Assembly: GCA_963642995.1 (NCBI GenBank)
Contig: CAVIIZ010000032.1
Coordinates: 1-14,211 of the forward strand
From: CAVAWX01 sp963642995
GTDB lineage: Bacteria; Actinomycetota; Coriobacteriia; Coriobacteriales; QAMH01
DNA: 14,211 bases
Direction: 5' to 3'
The notes below the pieces were generated by a model, which was given only the letters and a program-made list of their open reading frames with translations, ran no database searches and had not been told where the DNA came from. The translations under genes and the position numbers were made by a program. Positions 6,591-13,619 of this stretch are shown one piece after another (within the stretch, counting starts at the first letter, position 1; the number at the start of each line of letters is the position of its first letter).

Positions 6591-7850
6591 CTAGGCTCCC
6601 ACCTCCTTTGCCTCGAGCGTCTTCATGTCGCGGTTCCAGATCCTCGAGAAGAAGGCGACGTCTGCCAGCGCGACGACGGCAAGCACGACCAATACGGAAA
6701 AGACCGCCTGCCGCCCGCCTGCCCCGGCGCTGTACTGGATGACGATGTTCACGACAGAGCCCATGGCTATGGCGAGGTTCGCGCAGCCGAGGTTCATCGG
6801 ATAGTTTTTCTGCCCGTAGCGTATGCGGGTGAAGGCCGACGCCACGACGGGCACGCCCCCGTAGCAAAAACCGCAGGCCAGTGCCCCCGCTATGTAGAGG
6901 GCGGGCGCATGCAGGGAAAACGCCGCGAGGATGAGCGCGCAGGCCGCCAGCGCGCACGCCGCGTCCAGGCACATCGTCACCTTCACGTTCGTGCGGTCGA
7001 AGACCAGCCCGAACACGAGGCGCGCGCAGCCGTTTGCCACGGAGACGAGCCCGACGAGCAGGGAGGCGAAACCCGCGTCTATGCCGACGAGCCGGGCGTC
7101 GGAGGCGCACGAGCCGATGGTCGCCAGGCCTATGGCAAAGACGATGGCCGCCCAGACCCAGTAGACGTAGAACAGGGGGGTCTTCACCCCGAGCGATTCA
7201 CCTGTCTGCGTCTGCTCGACGGCCAGGCGCTCCGGCGCCATCAAGGCGACGATGCCGGCGGGCGGGCGACGCAGGATGCAGGCCAGCACGCCCAGGACAA
7301 GGCATGTCGCCGCCCCTATGGCAAAGAAGACGGGCTCCAACCCGAAGACGGGCACGAGCTGCACGGACGCCGTTCCCAAGACGAGCGTGCCGAAGGAAAA
7401 GCCCATCATCAAGACGCCGGAGGAAAACCCCACCTTGTCGGGAAACCAGAGGTTTGTCGTGGAGACGATGACGTTGTTGCCCATGCCGCTTGCAAGCCCG
7501 CCCACCGCGCCGTAGAGGATGTAGACGACCCACAGGTTCCCGTGGCCGAAAAGGGCCGTGCCGGCAAAGGCGGCAAAGAACAGCACGCCGATGAGAAAGA
7601 CCGTCGCCTTCGTGCCGAGCACCTGGTCGGCCTTCGCGCCGACGATGGTGCCGAAGCTCGTGACGATCATGGCGATGTAGAAGGTGAGGGAAAGCTGCGA
7701 GCCGTCAAGCTCGAAGGTCGCCGACATCAGGGCGGCAAACATCGAGAAGGCGTATATCAGGCCGAGGAAGAGCAGGCCGGCCGTCGAGCATGCAAGGTAC
7801 AGGCGGCGTTTCTTGCGCACTTCGGCAATGCTCGTCTCGGCAGCGTCCAT
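6591..7850 (-). CDS. MFS transporter, OFA (oxalate/formate antiporter)-like
   Basis: A 419-residue protein with about 12 hydrophobic helices and a central hydrophilic loop (roughly residues 193-225, starting RRPPAG). Motifs typical of the OFA branch are seen: GLIYAFSMFAALM in helix 1, the MFS loop GAKADQVLGTKA (71-82), and WFPDKVGFSSGVLMMGFSFG (135 onward). Members exchange or import small organic anions across the cytoplasmic membrane. It is first in a three-gene cassette with the molybdoenzyme and its ferredoxin-like subunit. It therefore probably imports the substrate or exchanges it for the product. The start at 7850 has GGGGGAG 5 nt upstream. The upstream region carries a TATACT -10-like box on this strand at 7954-7959, within a palindrome. 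Substrate specificity cannot be read from the sequence. Confidence 0.88.
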   Translation of the reverse strand: MDAAETSIAEVRKKRRLYLACSTAGLLFLGLIYAFSMFAALMSATFELDGSQLSLTFYIAMIVTSFGTIVGAKADQVLGTKATVFLIGVLFFAAFAGTALFGHGNLWVVYILYGAVGGLASGMGNNVIVSTTNLWFPDKVGFSSGVLMMGFSFGTLVLGTASVQLVPVFGLEPVFFAIGAATCLVLGVLACILRRPPAGIVALMAPERLAVEQTQTGESLGVKTPLFYVYWVWAAIVFAIGLATIGSCASDARLVGIDAGFASLLVGLVSVANGCARLVFGLVFDRTNVKVTMCLDAACALAACALILAAFSLHAPALYIAGALACGFCYGGVPVVASAFTRIRYGQKNYPMNLGCANLAIAMGSVVNIVIQYSAGAGGRQAVFSVLVVLAVVALADVAFFSRIWNRDMKTLEAKEVGA

Positions 7851-7942
7851 CTCGTCTCCCCCTCGTCTCGCGCCTTCTTTCGCAAGGGCTTTTCGGGGAG
7901 AAGTCTGGGGCCGCAGGTAACCTTCAGGTCAACGCGATTTTT

Positions 7943-7961
7943 TATCTACTTGAAGTATAAA
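7943..7961. promoter_or_regulatory. AT-rich palindrome in the divergent promoter region (candidate operator)
   Basis: The core TACTTgAAGTA (7947-7957) is a perfect 5+1+5 palindrome. Extended to 7943-7961, 7 of 9 pairs hold. It stands out from GC-rich surroundings. On the minus strand it overlaps TATACT (7954-7959), a good -10 for the transporter cassette, and no matching -35 is seen, which suits an activator-dependent promoter. On the plus strand it overlaps TATAAA. The rest of 7851-8100 holds the leaders of the two divergent transcripts and no gene. Confidence 0.45.
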
Positions 7962-8100
7962 GAGGAGGGCGCGCGGAGGCGGCCTGCCCTTGTTGCCGAT
8001 ATGTCAGGCCTGCGGGGCGCGCTGCGTGGTATCGTCACGGACGAGGAAATTCACCTGAGAGGATTTCGCCCCGCGAGGGGTCTGCCCGAAGGAGTGCGCA

Positions 8101-8523
8101 ATGATAGACAGGGGAATGCTCGACTACGTGCTCAGCCGCATACGCCCGCAAATCCAAGCAGACGGCGGCGACATGAAGGTCACGCGCATCGACGACGAGG
8201 AGGGCGCGGTCTATGTCGCGCTGCAGGGCGCATGCGTCGACTGCCCGCTGTCGGCCGTCACCATGAGCCAGGGCATCGAGCGCGTCGTGGTCGAGCACGT
8301 CCCCGGTGTGAACCACGTGCGCCCCGACGTGGAGGAGACCAAGGTGGGCGACCAGACGCTCGAGGAAAGCCTCATGGCCGGCGCGGGCGCGGGAGCCGGC
8401 GCCGCGGGTGGCATGGGCGGCATGGGCGCCGGTCCTGTGGGCGGCCCTATGGCCGGCATGGGCGATGACGGGCACCGCGACAACCCCTACGAGGACTGGG
8501 CCGACGACGACGATGACGTGTGA
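8101..8523 (+). CDS. NifU C-terminal-domain (Nfu-type) Fe-S cluster carrier with an acidic tail
   Basis: A 140-residue protein. Residues 1 to about 78 are a NifU C-terminal domain: IRPQIQADGGDMKV, then GACVDCPLSAVTM with the cluster-binding pair C45 and C48, then a VPGV motif. Such domains hold a labile [4Fe-4S] cluster between two monomers and deliver it to target enzymes in the cytoplasm. Beyond the domain is an unusual tail: alternating Gly/Ala, then GMGGMGAGPVGGPMAGMG, ending in the acidic DWADDDDDV. The tail is likely disordered. Start 8101 has AAGGAG 7 nt upstream. It is divergent from the molybdoenzyme cassette, whose two Fe-S subunits are natural clients. That link is only inferred from position. 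The next gene follows after 12 bases. Confidence 0.9.
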   Translation: MIDRGMLDYVLSRIRPQIQADGGDMKVTRIDDEEGAVYVALQGACVDCPLSAVTMSQGIERVVVEHVPGVNHVRPDVEETKVGDQTLEESLMAGAGAGAGAAGGMGGMGAGPVGGPMAGMGDDGHRDNPYEDWADDDDDV

Positions 8524-8586
8524 CGGGCGCGGCTGATGCGGACGGGCGCGGCTGACGTGGAGGGGGCGACGGGCGCGGCCGATGCG
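8522..8586 (+). repeat. Three imperfect copies of a ~19-bp repeat across the nfu stop / thiN start
   Basis: GACGGGCGCGGCTGATGCG occurs at 8522-8540. Near copies start at 8541 (17 bases, ending GACG) and 8568 (GACGGGCGCGGCCGATGCG). The copies span the nfu stop, the 12-base gap and the first codons of the next gene. Copies two and three add TGAAD-type residues to its N-terminus. The origin looks like local tandem duplication. Confidence 0.75.
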
Positions 8587-9258
8587 GGCGGCGTGCGTCG
8601 CTGCGTCATCGTGGGCGCCTCGCCGGACACGGTGCTGCCGGCAGGATTTGCCGAGCTGGCCGCCGGGTCGTTTCTGGTGGCGGCCGACGGGGGATACGCG
8701 TTTTGCCGCGACGCCGGCGCGGCGGTCGACCTCCTCGTGGCAGACTACGACTCGCTCGAGCGCGGCAGCGCAGACGAGGCGGCGACGGAGGTGCTCGAGC
8801 TTCCGCGGGCAAAAGACGACACCGACTTGCTCGCCGCATGCAGGGAAGGGCTCGCGCGCGGCTGCACCGAGTTTTCCATCTACGGCTGCCTCGGCGGCGA
8901 TATCGGACACACGGTGGCGGCCGTGCAGGCGCTGGCCTTCCTCTCGAAACGCGGCGCGCGCGGGCGGCTGTTCGGGACGTCGCAGCTCGTGTATCTCGTC
9001 GCGCCGGGCGATGGGCTCGACTTGGCGCGCGCCCTCGACGGCGGGGGGCGGGCGGCGCCTGCGCAGCCCGGCACGCGCGTGGGAGTCTTCTCCTTCACCC
9101 CGCAGGCGAGGGGGGTCGTGGAGCGCGGGCTGGCCTGGGAGCTCGAAGACGCGGTCCTCGAGGCGGCGTTTCCGCTGGGCGCGAGCAACGAGGTGCGCGA
9201 GCGCGGCGCGTGCATCGGCGTGCGGGAAGGCCTGCTGCTGGTGGTCGCCGGCGGGTGA
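8536..9258 (+). CDS. thiN: Thiamine pyrophosphokinase-like protein with an altered active-site signature
   Basis: A 240-residue protein matching thiamine pyrophosphokinase, which makes thiamine diphosphate from thiamine and ATP. Seen: VIVGASPD near the start, AADGGY, ADYDS (69-73, usually GDxDS), KDDTD (93-97, intact), and the C-terminal GASNEVRER...GLLLVV. The normally conserved GGRxDH reads GGDIGH (120-125), so both the Arg and the Asp are replaced. Several bases differ from any usual GGRxDH coding, so a single sequencing error does not explain it. Activity is therefore uncertain. The start is unclear: ATG 8536 has no good ribosome site and the first ~19 residues come from the local repeat. 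GTG 8593, just before RRCVIVG, is an alternative. It is probably cotranscribed with the nfu gene 12 bases upstream. Confidence 0.8.
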   Translation: MRTGAADVEGATGAADAGGVRRCVIVGASPDTVLPAGFAELAAGSFLVAADGGYAFCRDAGAAVDLLVADYDSLERGSADEAATEVLELPRAKDDTDLLAACREGLARGCTEFSIYGCLGGDIGHTVAAVQALAFLSKRGARGRLFGTSQLVYLVAPGDGLDLARALDGGGRAAPAQPGTRVGVFSFTPQARGVVERGLAWELEDAVLEAAFPLGASNEVRERGACIGVREGLLLVVAGG

Positions 9259-9315
9259 CGCGCCACCTCGCGCGGCGGTTTTTCGCCTTGCATCTGCGCG
9301 CCGGCCCTGCGCGTG

Positions 9316-9344
9316 CGGGCACAGGGCCTCTCGCACGCTACAAT
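9316..9344 (+). promoter_or_regulatory. Candidate sigma-70 promoter of the pta operon
   Basis: TACAAT (9339-9344) matches the -10 consensus in 5 of 6 positions. CGGGCA (9316-9321), 17 bases upstream, is a weak -35 (3 of 6). It lies about 50 bases before the pta start in the only sizeable gap (135 bases) between thiN and prmC. Confidence 0.45.
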
Positions 9345-9393
9345 AGCCGCAAAGACAAGGGCCTTGTCGGCCGCAAGAGATATGGAGGGCGCC

Positions 9394-10389
9394 ATGGGCG
9401 GCTTTTTGGACAAGATGATGGATACGGCCCGCTCGAACGTGCAGACCATCGTGCTGCCCGAGGGCTCCGATGTGCGCGTCGTGTCCGCGGCGCGCCAGAT
9501 CGTGGACGCGGGGCTGGCGCGCGTGGTCGTGCTGGGGGCGCCGGACGAGGTGGCGGCGCACGGCGTGGACCTGGACGGCGTCGAGGTCGTGGAACCGGCC
9601 GCGTCCGACAAGCTCGAGCCGTATGCGCGAAAGCTCGCCGAACTGCGCGCGAAGAAGGGCATGACGCTCGAGCAGGCGCGCGAGCAGGTGGCAGACGTCA
9701 GCTACTTCGCCGTGATGATGGTCTACATGGGAGACGCCGACGGCATGGTGTCCGGCGCCTGCCATTCCACCGCCGACACCTTGCGCCCGGCGCTCCAGAT
9801 TCTAAAGACCGCCCCCGGGGTGAAGATCGCCAGCTCCAGCTTCGTCATGGACGTGCCCGATTGTCCTTATGGAGCCGACGGCGTCTTCGTCGTGGGCGAT
9901 TGCGCGGTGAACATCTATCCGACGGCCGCCGAGCTGGCAGACATCGCGCTGGCCAGCGCCGAGACGTTTTCCGCGCTCGTGGGAGGCGAGCCGCGCGTGG
10001 CCATGCTCAGCTACTCCAGCTGCGGCTCGGGCAAGGGCGAGCATGCCGATCTCGTGCGCGAGGCCGCGGCTTTGGCAAAGGAGGCGGCGCCCGGGCTGGC
10101 CCTCGACGGCGAGCTGCAGGCCGATGCGGCCATCGTGCCCGAGGTGGCCGCTTTGAAGGCGCCCGACAGCCCCGTGGCGGGAAAGGCCAACGTCTTGGTC
10201 TTCCCCAACCTCGATGCGGGCAACATCGCCTACAAGCTCGTGCAGCGTCTGGCCAAGGCGAAGGCCTACGGGCCTGTCATGCAGGGAATGGCAAAGCCCG
10301 TCAACGACCTGTCGCGCGGCTGCTCCGTCGACGACATCGTGGGCACGACGGCCATCACCTGCGTGCAGGCGCAGGCGCTGAAGGGCTAG
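9394..10389 (+). CDS. pta: Phosphate acetyltransferase
   Basis: A 331-residue cytoplasmic enzyme that interconverts acetyl-CoA and acetyl phosphate. With acetate kinase this gives ATP from acetyl-CoA. Recognised by IVLPEGSDVRVVSAA near the start, the central DGMVSGACHSTADTLRPALQ region, and the C-terminal GPVMQGMAKPVNDLSRGCS. Its length matches the short, single-domain Pta form. ATG 9394 has GGAGG 5 nt upstream and is chosen over the in-frame ATG at 9382, which has only a weak site. No ackA lies in the window. Three bases after its stop a glycosyltransferase gene starts, so the two are likely read from one message. The candidate promoter at 9316-9344 precedes it. Confidence 0.94.
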   Translation: MGGFLDKMMDTARSNVQTIVLPEGSDVRVVSAARQIVDAGLARVVVLGAPDEVAAHGVDLDGVEVVEPAASDKLEPYARKLAELRAKKGMTLEQAREQVADVSYFAVMMVYMGDADGMVSGACHSTADTLRPALQILKTAPGVKIASSSFVMDVPDCPYGADGVFVVGDCAVNIYPTAAELADIALASAETFSALVGGEPRVAMLSYSSCGSGKGEHADLVREAAALAKEAAPGLALDGELQADAAIVPEVAALKAPDSPVAGKANVLVFPNLDAGNIAYKLVQRLAKAKAYGPVMQGMAKPVNDLSRGCSVDDIVGTTAITCVQAQALKG

Positions 10390-10392
10390 GAC

Positions 10393-11502
10393 ATGGCAGG
10401 AGAGATGCCGGGCGAGGCGGAGGACAGGGCTTTGGGCGAGGAACCGGGCAAGAGGGCGGACGAAGCCGGCGGCGCATCCGGCAAGCTCGTCACCTATGCC
10501 GTGCCGTGCTACAACAGCGCAGGCTACATGGACCGCTGCATCGCCTCGATTCTGGCATGCGGCGCCGACGACATCGAGGTCGTCATAGTCGACGACGGTT
10601 CGCAAAAAGACGACACGCTGGCAAAGGCGCGAGAGTGGGAGCGGCGGCATCCGGGCGTCGTGCGGGCCGTCCACCAGGAAAACGGCGGGCACGGCGCGGC
10701 CGTGATGAAGGGGCTGGAATGCGCGCGCGGCCTGTACTTCAAGGTCGTGGACAGCGACGACTGGCTCGACGGCGCCGCCAACAACCGCCTGCTCGAGGTG
10801 CTGCGCGCCCATGCGGCCGGCAACGCGCTCGACCTCGTCTTGGCCAACTACGTCTACGAGCACGCCGCCGACGGCACGTCCGAGACCATGGGCTATGGGG
10901 GCATCCTGCCGAAGGGGCGCGTTTTTGCCTGGGAGGAAGCCGGGCACTGGAAGCTGTCGCGCTATATCCTCATGCACAGCGTCGTCTACCGCACGCAGAT
11001 GCTGCGCGATTGCGGCCTGGACTTGCCGCGCCACACGTTTTACGTGGACAACATCTTCGTCTACGCGCCGCTGCCTTGCGTGCGCCGCATCTACTACCTG
11101 GACGCCGACCTCTACCGCTACTACATAGGGCGCGACGACCAGAGCGTCAACGAGTCGGTCATGATCGGCCGCATCGACCAGCAGCTGCGCGTCACCCGCG
11201 CCATGATCGACGCCTACCGCCTCCACGAGGAGGTGCCCGACCCGAAGCTGCGCGCCTACATGTACAACTACCTCGGCATGATGATGCTCATCTGCACGGT
11301 CTTCTCCATGATGAGCGAGCGCGCCGACAAGCGCGAGCTGCGCGACGGCATCTGGGCGTATCTGAAGGCCCACGACGAGCGCGACTACGAGCATGTGCGG
11401 CGCTCGCCGTTCGGGCGCGTGTGCCATCTTCCGGGCAAGGCGGGAGACGCGGCGCTGCTTTGCGGCTATCATGTTGCGCAAAGGCTCTTCAAGTTCAACT
11501 AG
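10393..11502 (+). CDS. Family 2 glycosyltransferase
   Basis: A 369-residue GT-A-fold glycosyltransferase. After a charged, probably disordered N-terminus of about 30 residues come VPCYNSAGYMDRCIASIL, the nucleotide-sugar-binding VDDGS (66-70), QENGGHGAAV, and the metal-binding DSDD (120-123). The C-terminal half is helical and has one hydrophobic stretch (YLGMMMLICTVFSMM, around residue 298). No true transmembrane anchor is clear. By family it transfers a sugar from a nucleotide donor to a lipid or glycan acceptor at the inner membrane face. Donor and acceptor cannot be read from the sequence. ATG 10393 has AAGGG 7 nt upstream, overlapping the end of pta, so translation may be coupled. No other cell-surface genes lie nearby. 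It is an odd insert between pta and prfA. Confidence 0.87.
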   Translation: MAGEMPGEAEDRALGEEPGKRADEAGGASGKLVTYAVPCYNSAGYMDRCIASILACGADDIEVVIVDDGSQKDDTLAKAREWERRHPGVVRAVHQENGGHGAAVMKGLECARGLYFKVVDSDDWLDGAANNRLLEVLRAHAAGNALDLVLANYVYEHAADGTSETMGYGGILPKGRVFAWEEAGHWKLSRYILMHSVVYRTQMLRDCGLDLPRHTFYVDNIFVYAPLPCVRRIYYLDADLYRYYIGRDDQSVNESVMIGRIDQQLRVTRAMIDAYRLHEEVPDPKLRAYMYNYLGMMMLICTVFSMMSERADKRELRDGIWAYLKAHDERDYEHVRRSPFGRVCHLPGKAGDAALLCGYHVAQRLFKFN

Positions 11503-11523
11503 GGGAAAGAAGCGACGGGTTTC

Positions 11524-12609
11524 ATGTACGACAAGCTGAAAAAGATCATCGCCGCCTACGAGGCGCTCGAGAAAAAGCTGGCCGACCCGGCCGTCATCGC
11601 CGACCAGAAGGAGTACACGCGCCTGGCCAAGGAGCACTCCGCGCAAGGCGAGATCGTCGAGGCGGCGCGCAGCTACGTCAGCTATTGCGACCAGCTGGCC
11701 AGCGCGAAAGAAGAGCTGAAGGCCGAAAGCGACCCCGAGCTGAAGGAGCTGGCCGCAGACGAGGTCGCCTCGCTGGAAGCGCGCATCCCCGCGCTCGAAG
11801 ACGAGATAAAGGTCATGCTGCTGCCGAAAGACCCCAACGACGACAAGGACATCATCGTCGAGATCCGCGCCGGCGCGGGCGGCGACGAGGCGGCCATATT
11901 CGCGGGCGACCTGTTCAAGATGTACACGCGCTACGCCGAGGGACGCGGCTGGAAGGTCGAGACCATCGACGCCTCGCCGTCCGACCAGGGCGGCTACAAG
12001 GAAATCCAGTTCAAGGTGCTGGGCGACAAGGTGTACAGCTCGATGAAGTTCGAAAGCGGCGTGCACCGCGTGCAGCGCGTGCCCAAGACGGAAAGCCAGG
12101 GGCGCATCCACACCTCCACGGCGACGGTGGCCGTGCTGCCGGAAGCAGACGAGGTCGAGGTGGACATCAGGCAAGAGGACCTGCGCATCGACGTCTACCG
12201 CGCGGGAGGGCCGGGCGGCCAGTGCGTGAACACGACGGATTCCGCCGTGCGCATCACCCACCTGCCCACGGGCCTCGTGGTGCAGTCGCAAGACCAGAAG
12301 TCGCAGATCCAAAACCGCGAGGCGGCGCTGCAGGTCTTGCGTGCGCGCCTCTACGACAAGATGCTGCGCGAGCAGCAAGAGGAGATGGCCGGCGAGCGTC
12401 GCAGCCAGATCGGGCACGGGGACCGCAGCGAGAAGATCCGCACCTACAACGGCCCGCAAGACCGCGTGACCGACCACCGCATCGGCTACAACGGCAGCTA
12501 TGCGGGCGTGCTGGAAGGCGAGGGTCTGGGCGACGTGATAGAGAACCTGGCGGCGGCCGACCGCGCGGCGCGTCTGGAGGAGGCGACGGCGGCCGAGGGC
12601 GCGAAGTAG
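11524..12609 (+). CDS. prfA: Peptide chain release factor 1 (RF1)
   Basis: A 361-residue class I release factor that reads UAA and UAG. The stop-codon-recognition tripeptide is PKT (187-189, in HRVQRVPKTESQ), the RF1-type PxT rather than the SPF of RF2. The catalytic GGQ is at 231-233 (GPGGQCVNTTDSAV), the site whose Gln is methylated by PrmC. The N-terminal third is the helical, charged domain 1. Domain end: RTYNGPQDRVTDHRIGYNG. Position 310 is Gly where E. coli and Bacillus have Phe (YNFPQ), a lineage or individual change. The start follows a weak ribosome site, 21 bases after the glycosyltransferase gene. prmC begins 6 bases after its stop, the common pairing of release factor with its modifying enzyme. 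Confidence 0.97.
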   Translation: MYDKLKKIIAAYEALEKKLADPAVIADQKEYTRLAKEHSAQGEIVEAARSYVSYCDQLASAKEELKAESDPELKELAADEVASLEARIPALEDEIKVMLLPKDPNDDKDIIVEIRAGAGGDEAAIFAGDLFKMYTRYAEGRGWKVETIDASPSDQGGYKEIQFKVLGDKVYSSMKFESGVHRVQRVPKTESQGRIHTSTATVAVLPEADEVEVDIRQEDLRIDVYRAGGPGGQCVNTTDSAVRITHLPTGLVVQSQDQKSQIQNREAALQVLRARLYDKMLREQQEEMAGERRSQIGHGDRSEKIRTYNGPQDRVTDHRIGYNGSYAGVLEGEGLGDVIENLAAADRAARLEEATAAEGAK

Positions 12610-12615
12610 GGGCGC

Positions 12616-13536
12616 GTGGCACCGGATGGCGGCACATGGACGGTGAAACGCGTCCTCGACTGGTGCGAGGAGTACCTGCGCGCGCATGGTGACGCCAATC
12701 CGCGCCTGTCGGCCCAGTGGCTGGTCTCGCACGCGACGGGGTTGGGGCGCGTCGAGCTCTACACCCACTTCGACCAGCCGCTTTCCGATGACGAACGCGC
12801 GAGCTTGCGCGAGGCGCTGAAGCGGCGGGGCAAGGGCGAGCCGCTGCAGTACATCTCGGGCGAGGCGGCGTTTCGGCACATCGTGGTGAAGGCCCGGCGC
12901 GGCGTGCTCGTCCCGCGCCCGGAGACGGAGGTGCTCGTCGAGGTCGTGCTGGAGCACTTCGGGGCGGGTGGCGGCGCGGCGGGTGAAAGGGGCGCCGGCG
13001 CCGGCGCCGGCGTCGGCGCTGCCCGCCTGCGCGTGCTCGAGGTGGGTTGCGGCACGGGGTGCGTGGCCTGCTCGCTTGCCAAGGAAGCCGGCATGGGGGT
13101 CGTCGCCTGCGACGTCTCGCCGGCGGCGCTTGCCTGCGCGCGTTCGAACGTCGAGCTTTTGGGGTTGGAGGACCTGGTCGAGGTGGTGGAGGCCGATTGC
13201 GCTGCCGGTATCGACGCGGGGCGCGGCTTCGATGCGCTCGTCAGCAACCCGCCCTACATCCCCACGGGAGAGCTGGCCGACCTGCCCGACGAGGTGGCGT
13301 CCTTCGAGCCGCGCCTGGCCCTCGACGGCGGCCCGGACGGCCTCTCGTTTTTCGACCGCCTGGTCGAGCTTGCGCCGCGCGTGCTGCGCCCGGGCGGCTT
13401 TTTCGCCTGCGAGCTGCACGAGACGACCCTGGACGAGGCCGCGCGCCGCCTTTGCGCGGCCGGCTTCGCCGACGTGCAGACGACCCGCGACCTCGCCGGC
13501 CGCCCGCGCGTGCTCAGCGGCGCCTTTCCCGCGTGA
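12616..13536 (+). CDS. prmC: Release factor glutamine methyltransferase PrmC (HemK)
   Basis: A 306-residue S-adenosylmethionine-dependent enzyme that N5-methylates the Gln of the GGQ motif in RF1 and RF2. It has the helical N-terminal domain (RLSAQWLVSHATGL...LQYISGEAAF), the conserved VPRPETEVLV, the SAM loop EVGCGTG (142-148) and the catalytic NPPY (211-214). Between F115 and the Rossmann domain lies an insert of about 21 residues, almost all Gly and Ala, coded partly by GGCGCC hexamer repeats (12991-13012). It is probably a flexible linker. GTG 12616 is taken as start, with AGGGG close upstream in the prfA stop region. The gene ends against a convergent antitoxin-gene fragment, and no clear terminator is seen. 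Confidence 0.95.
   Translation: MAPDGGTWTVKRVLDWCEEYLRAHGDANPRLSAQWLVSHATGLGRVELYTHFDQPLSDDERASLREALKRRGKGEPLQYISGEAAFRHIVVKARRGVLVPRPETEVLVEVVLEHFGAGGGAAGERGAGAGAGVGAARLRVLEVGCGTGCVACSLAKEAGMGVVACDVSPAALACARSNVELLGLEDLVEVVEADCAAGIDAGRGFDALVSNPPYIPTGELADLPDEVASFEPRLALDGGPDGLSFFDRLVELAPRVLRPGGFFACELHETTLDEAARRLCAAGFADVQTTRDLAGRPRVLSGAFPA
12991..13012 (+). repeat. GGCGCC hexamer repeat within prmC
   Basis: About 3.7 tandem units of GGCGCC coding for alternating Gly and Ala in the linker between the two PrmC domains. Unit-wise length change would keep the reading frame (two codons per unit). Confidence 0.6.
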
Positions 13537-13619
13537 GCGCCCCGCCGCCCGAGGTTTCGCAAAACGCCGAACGGGAAGCTTGTGCGCATCCGATGCGGGC
13601 TCTGACGCGAAGCTGCGCC

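Noticed and set aside
4133..6742. An 869-codon open frame opposite the molybdoenzyme gene.
   Set aside because: It is a shadow of GC-rich coding sequence. Its Val/His/Arg/Asp-rich translation has no recognisable domain, and the minus-strand frame is clearly the real gene.
9261..9283. GC-rich stretch before TTTTT after thiN, considered as a terminator.
   Set aside because: Only a 4-bp CGCG/CGCG pairing can be drawn, and it is not adjacent to the T-run.
12082..12090. PKT in place of PAT or PVT in RF1, considered as a change in stop-codon reading.
   Set aside because: The middle residue of PxT varies among RF1 proteins (for example Lys in Staphylococcus, Glu in Bacillus), so it is not unusual.
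8703..12692. A 1329-codon plus-strand open frame across thiN, pta, the glycosyltransferase gene and prfA.
   Set aside because: It is an out-of-frame Arg/Gly/Ala-rich translation crossing four recognisable genes. It reflects high GC only.
9802..13419. A 1205-codon minus-strand open frame opposite pta to prmC.
   Set aside because: It is antisense to well-identified genes and its composition is typical of high-GC shadows.
13254..13619. Continuation of the AbiEi frame into the antisense of prmC as a 237-codon or longer protein.
   Set aside because: The Arg/Ser-rich continuation has no family resemblance and mirrors the prmC coding sequence.
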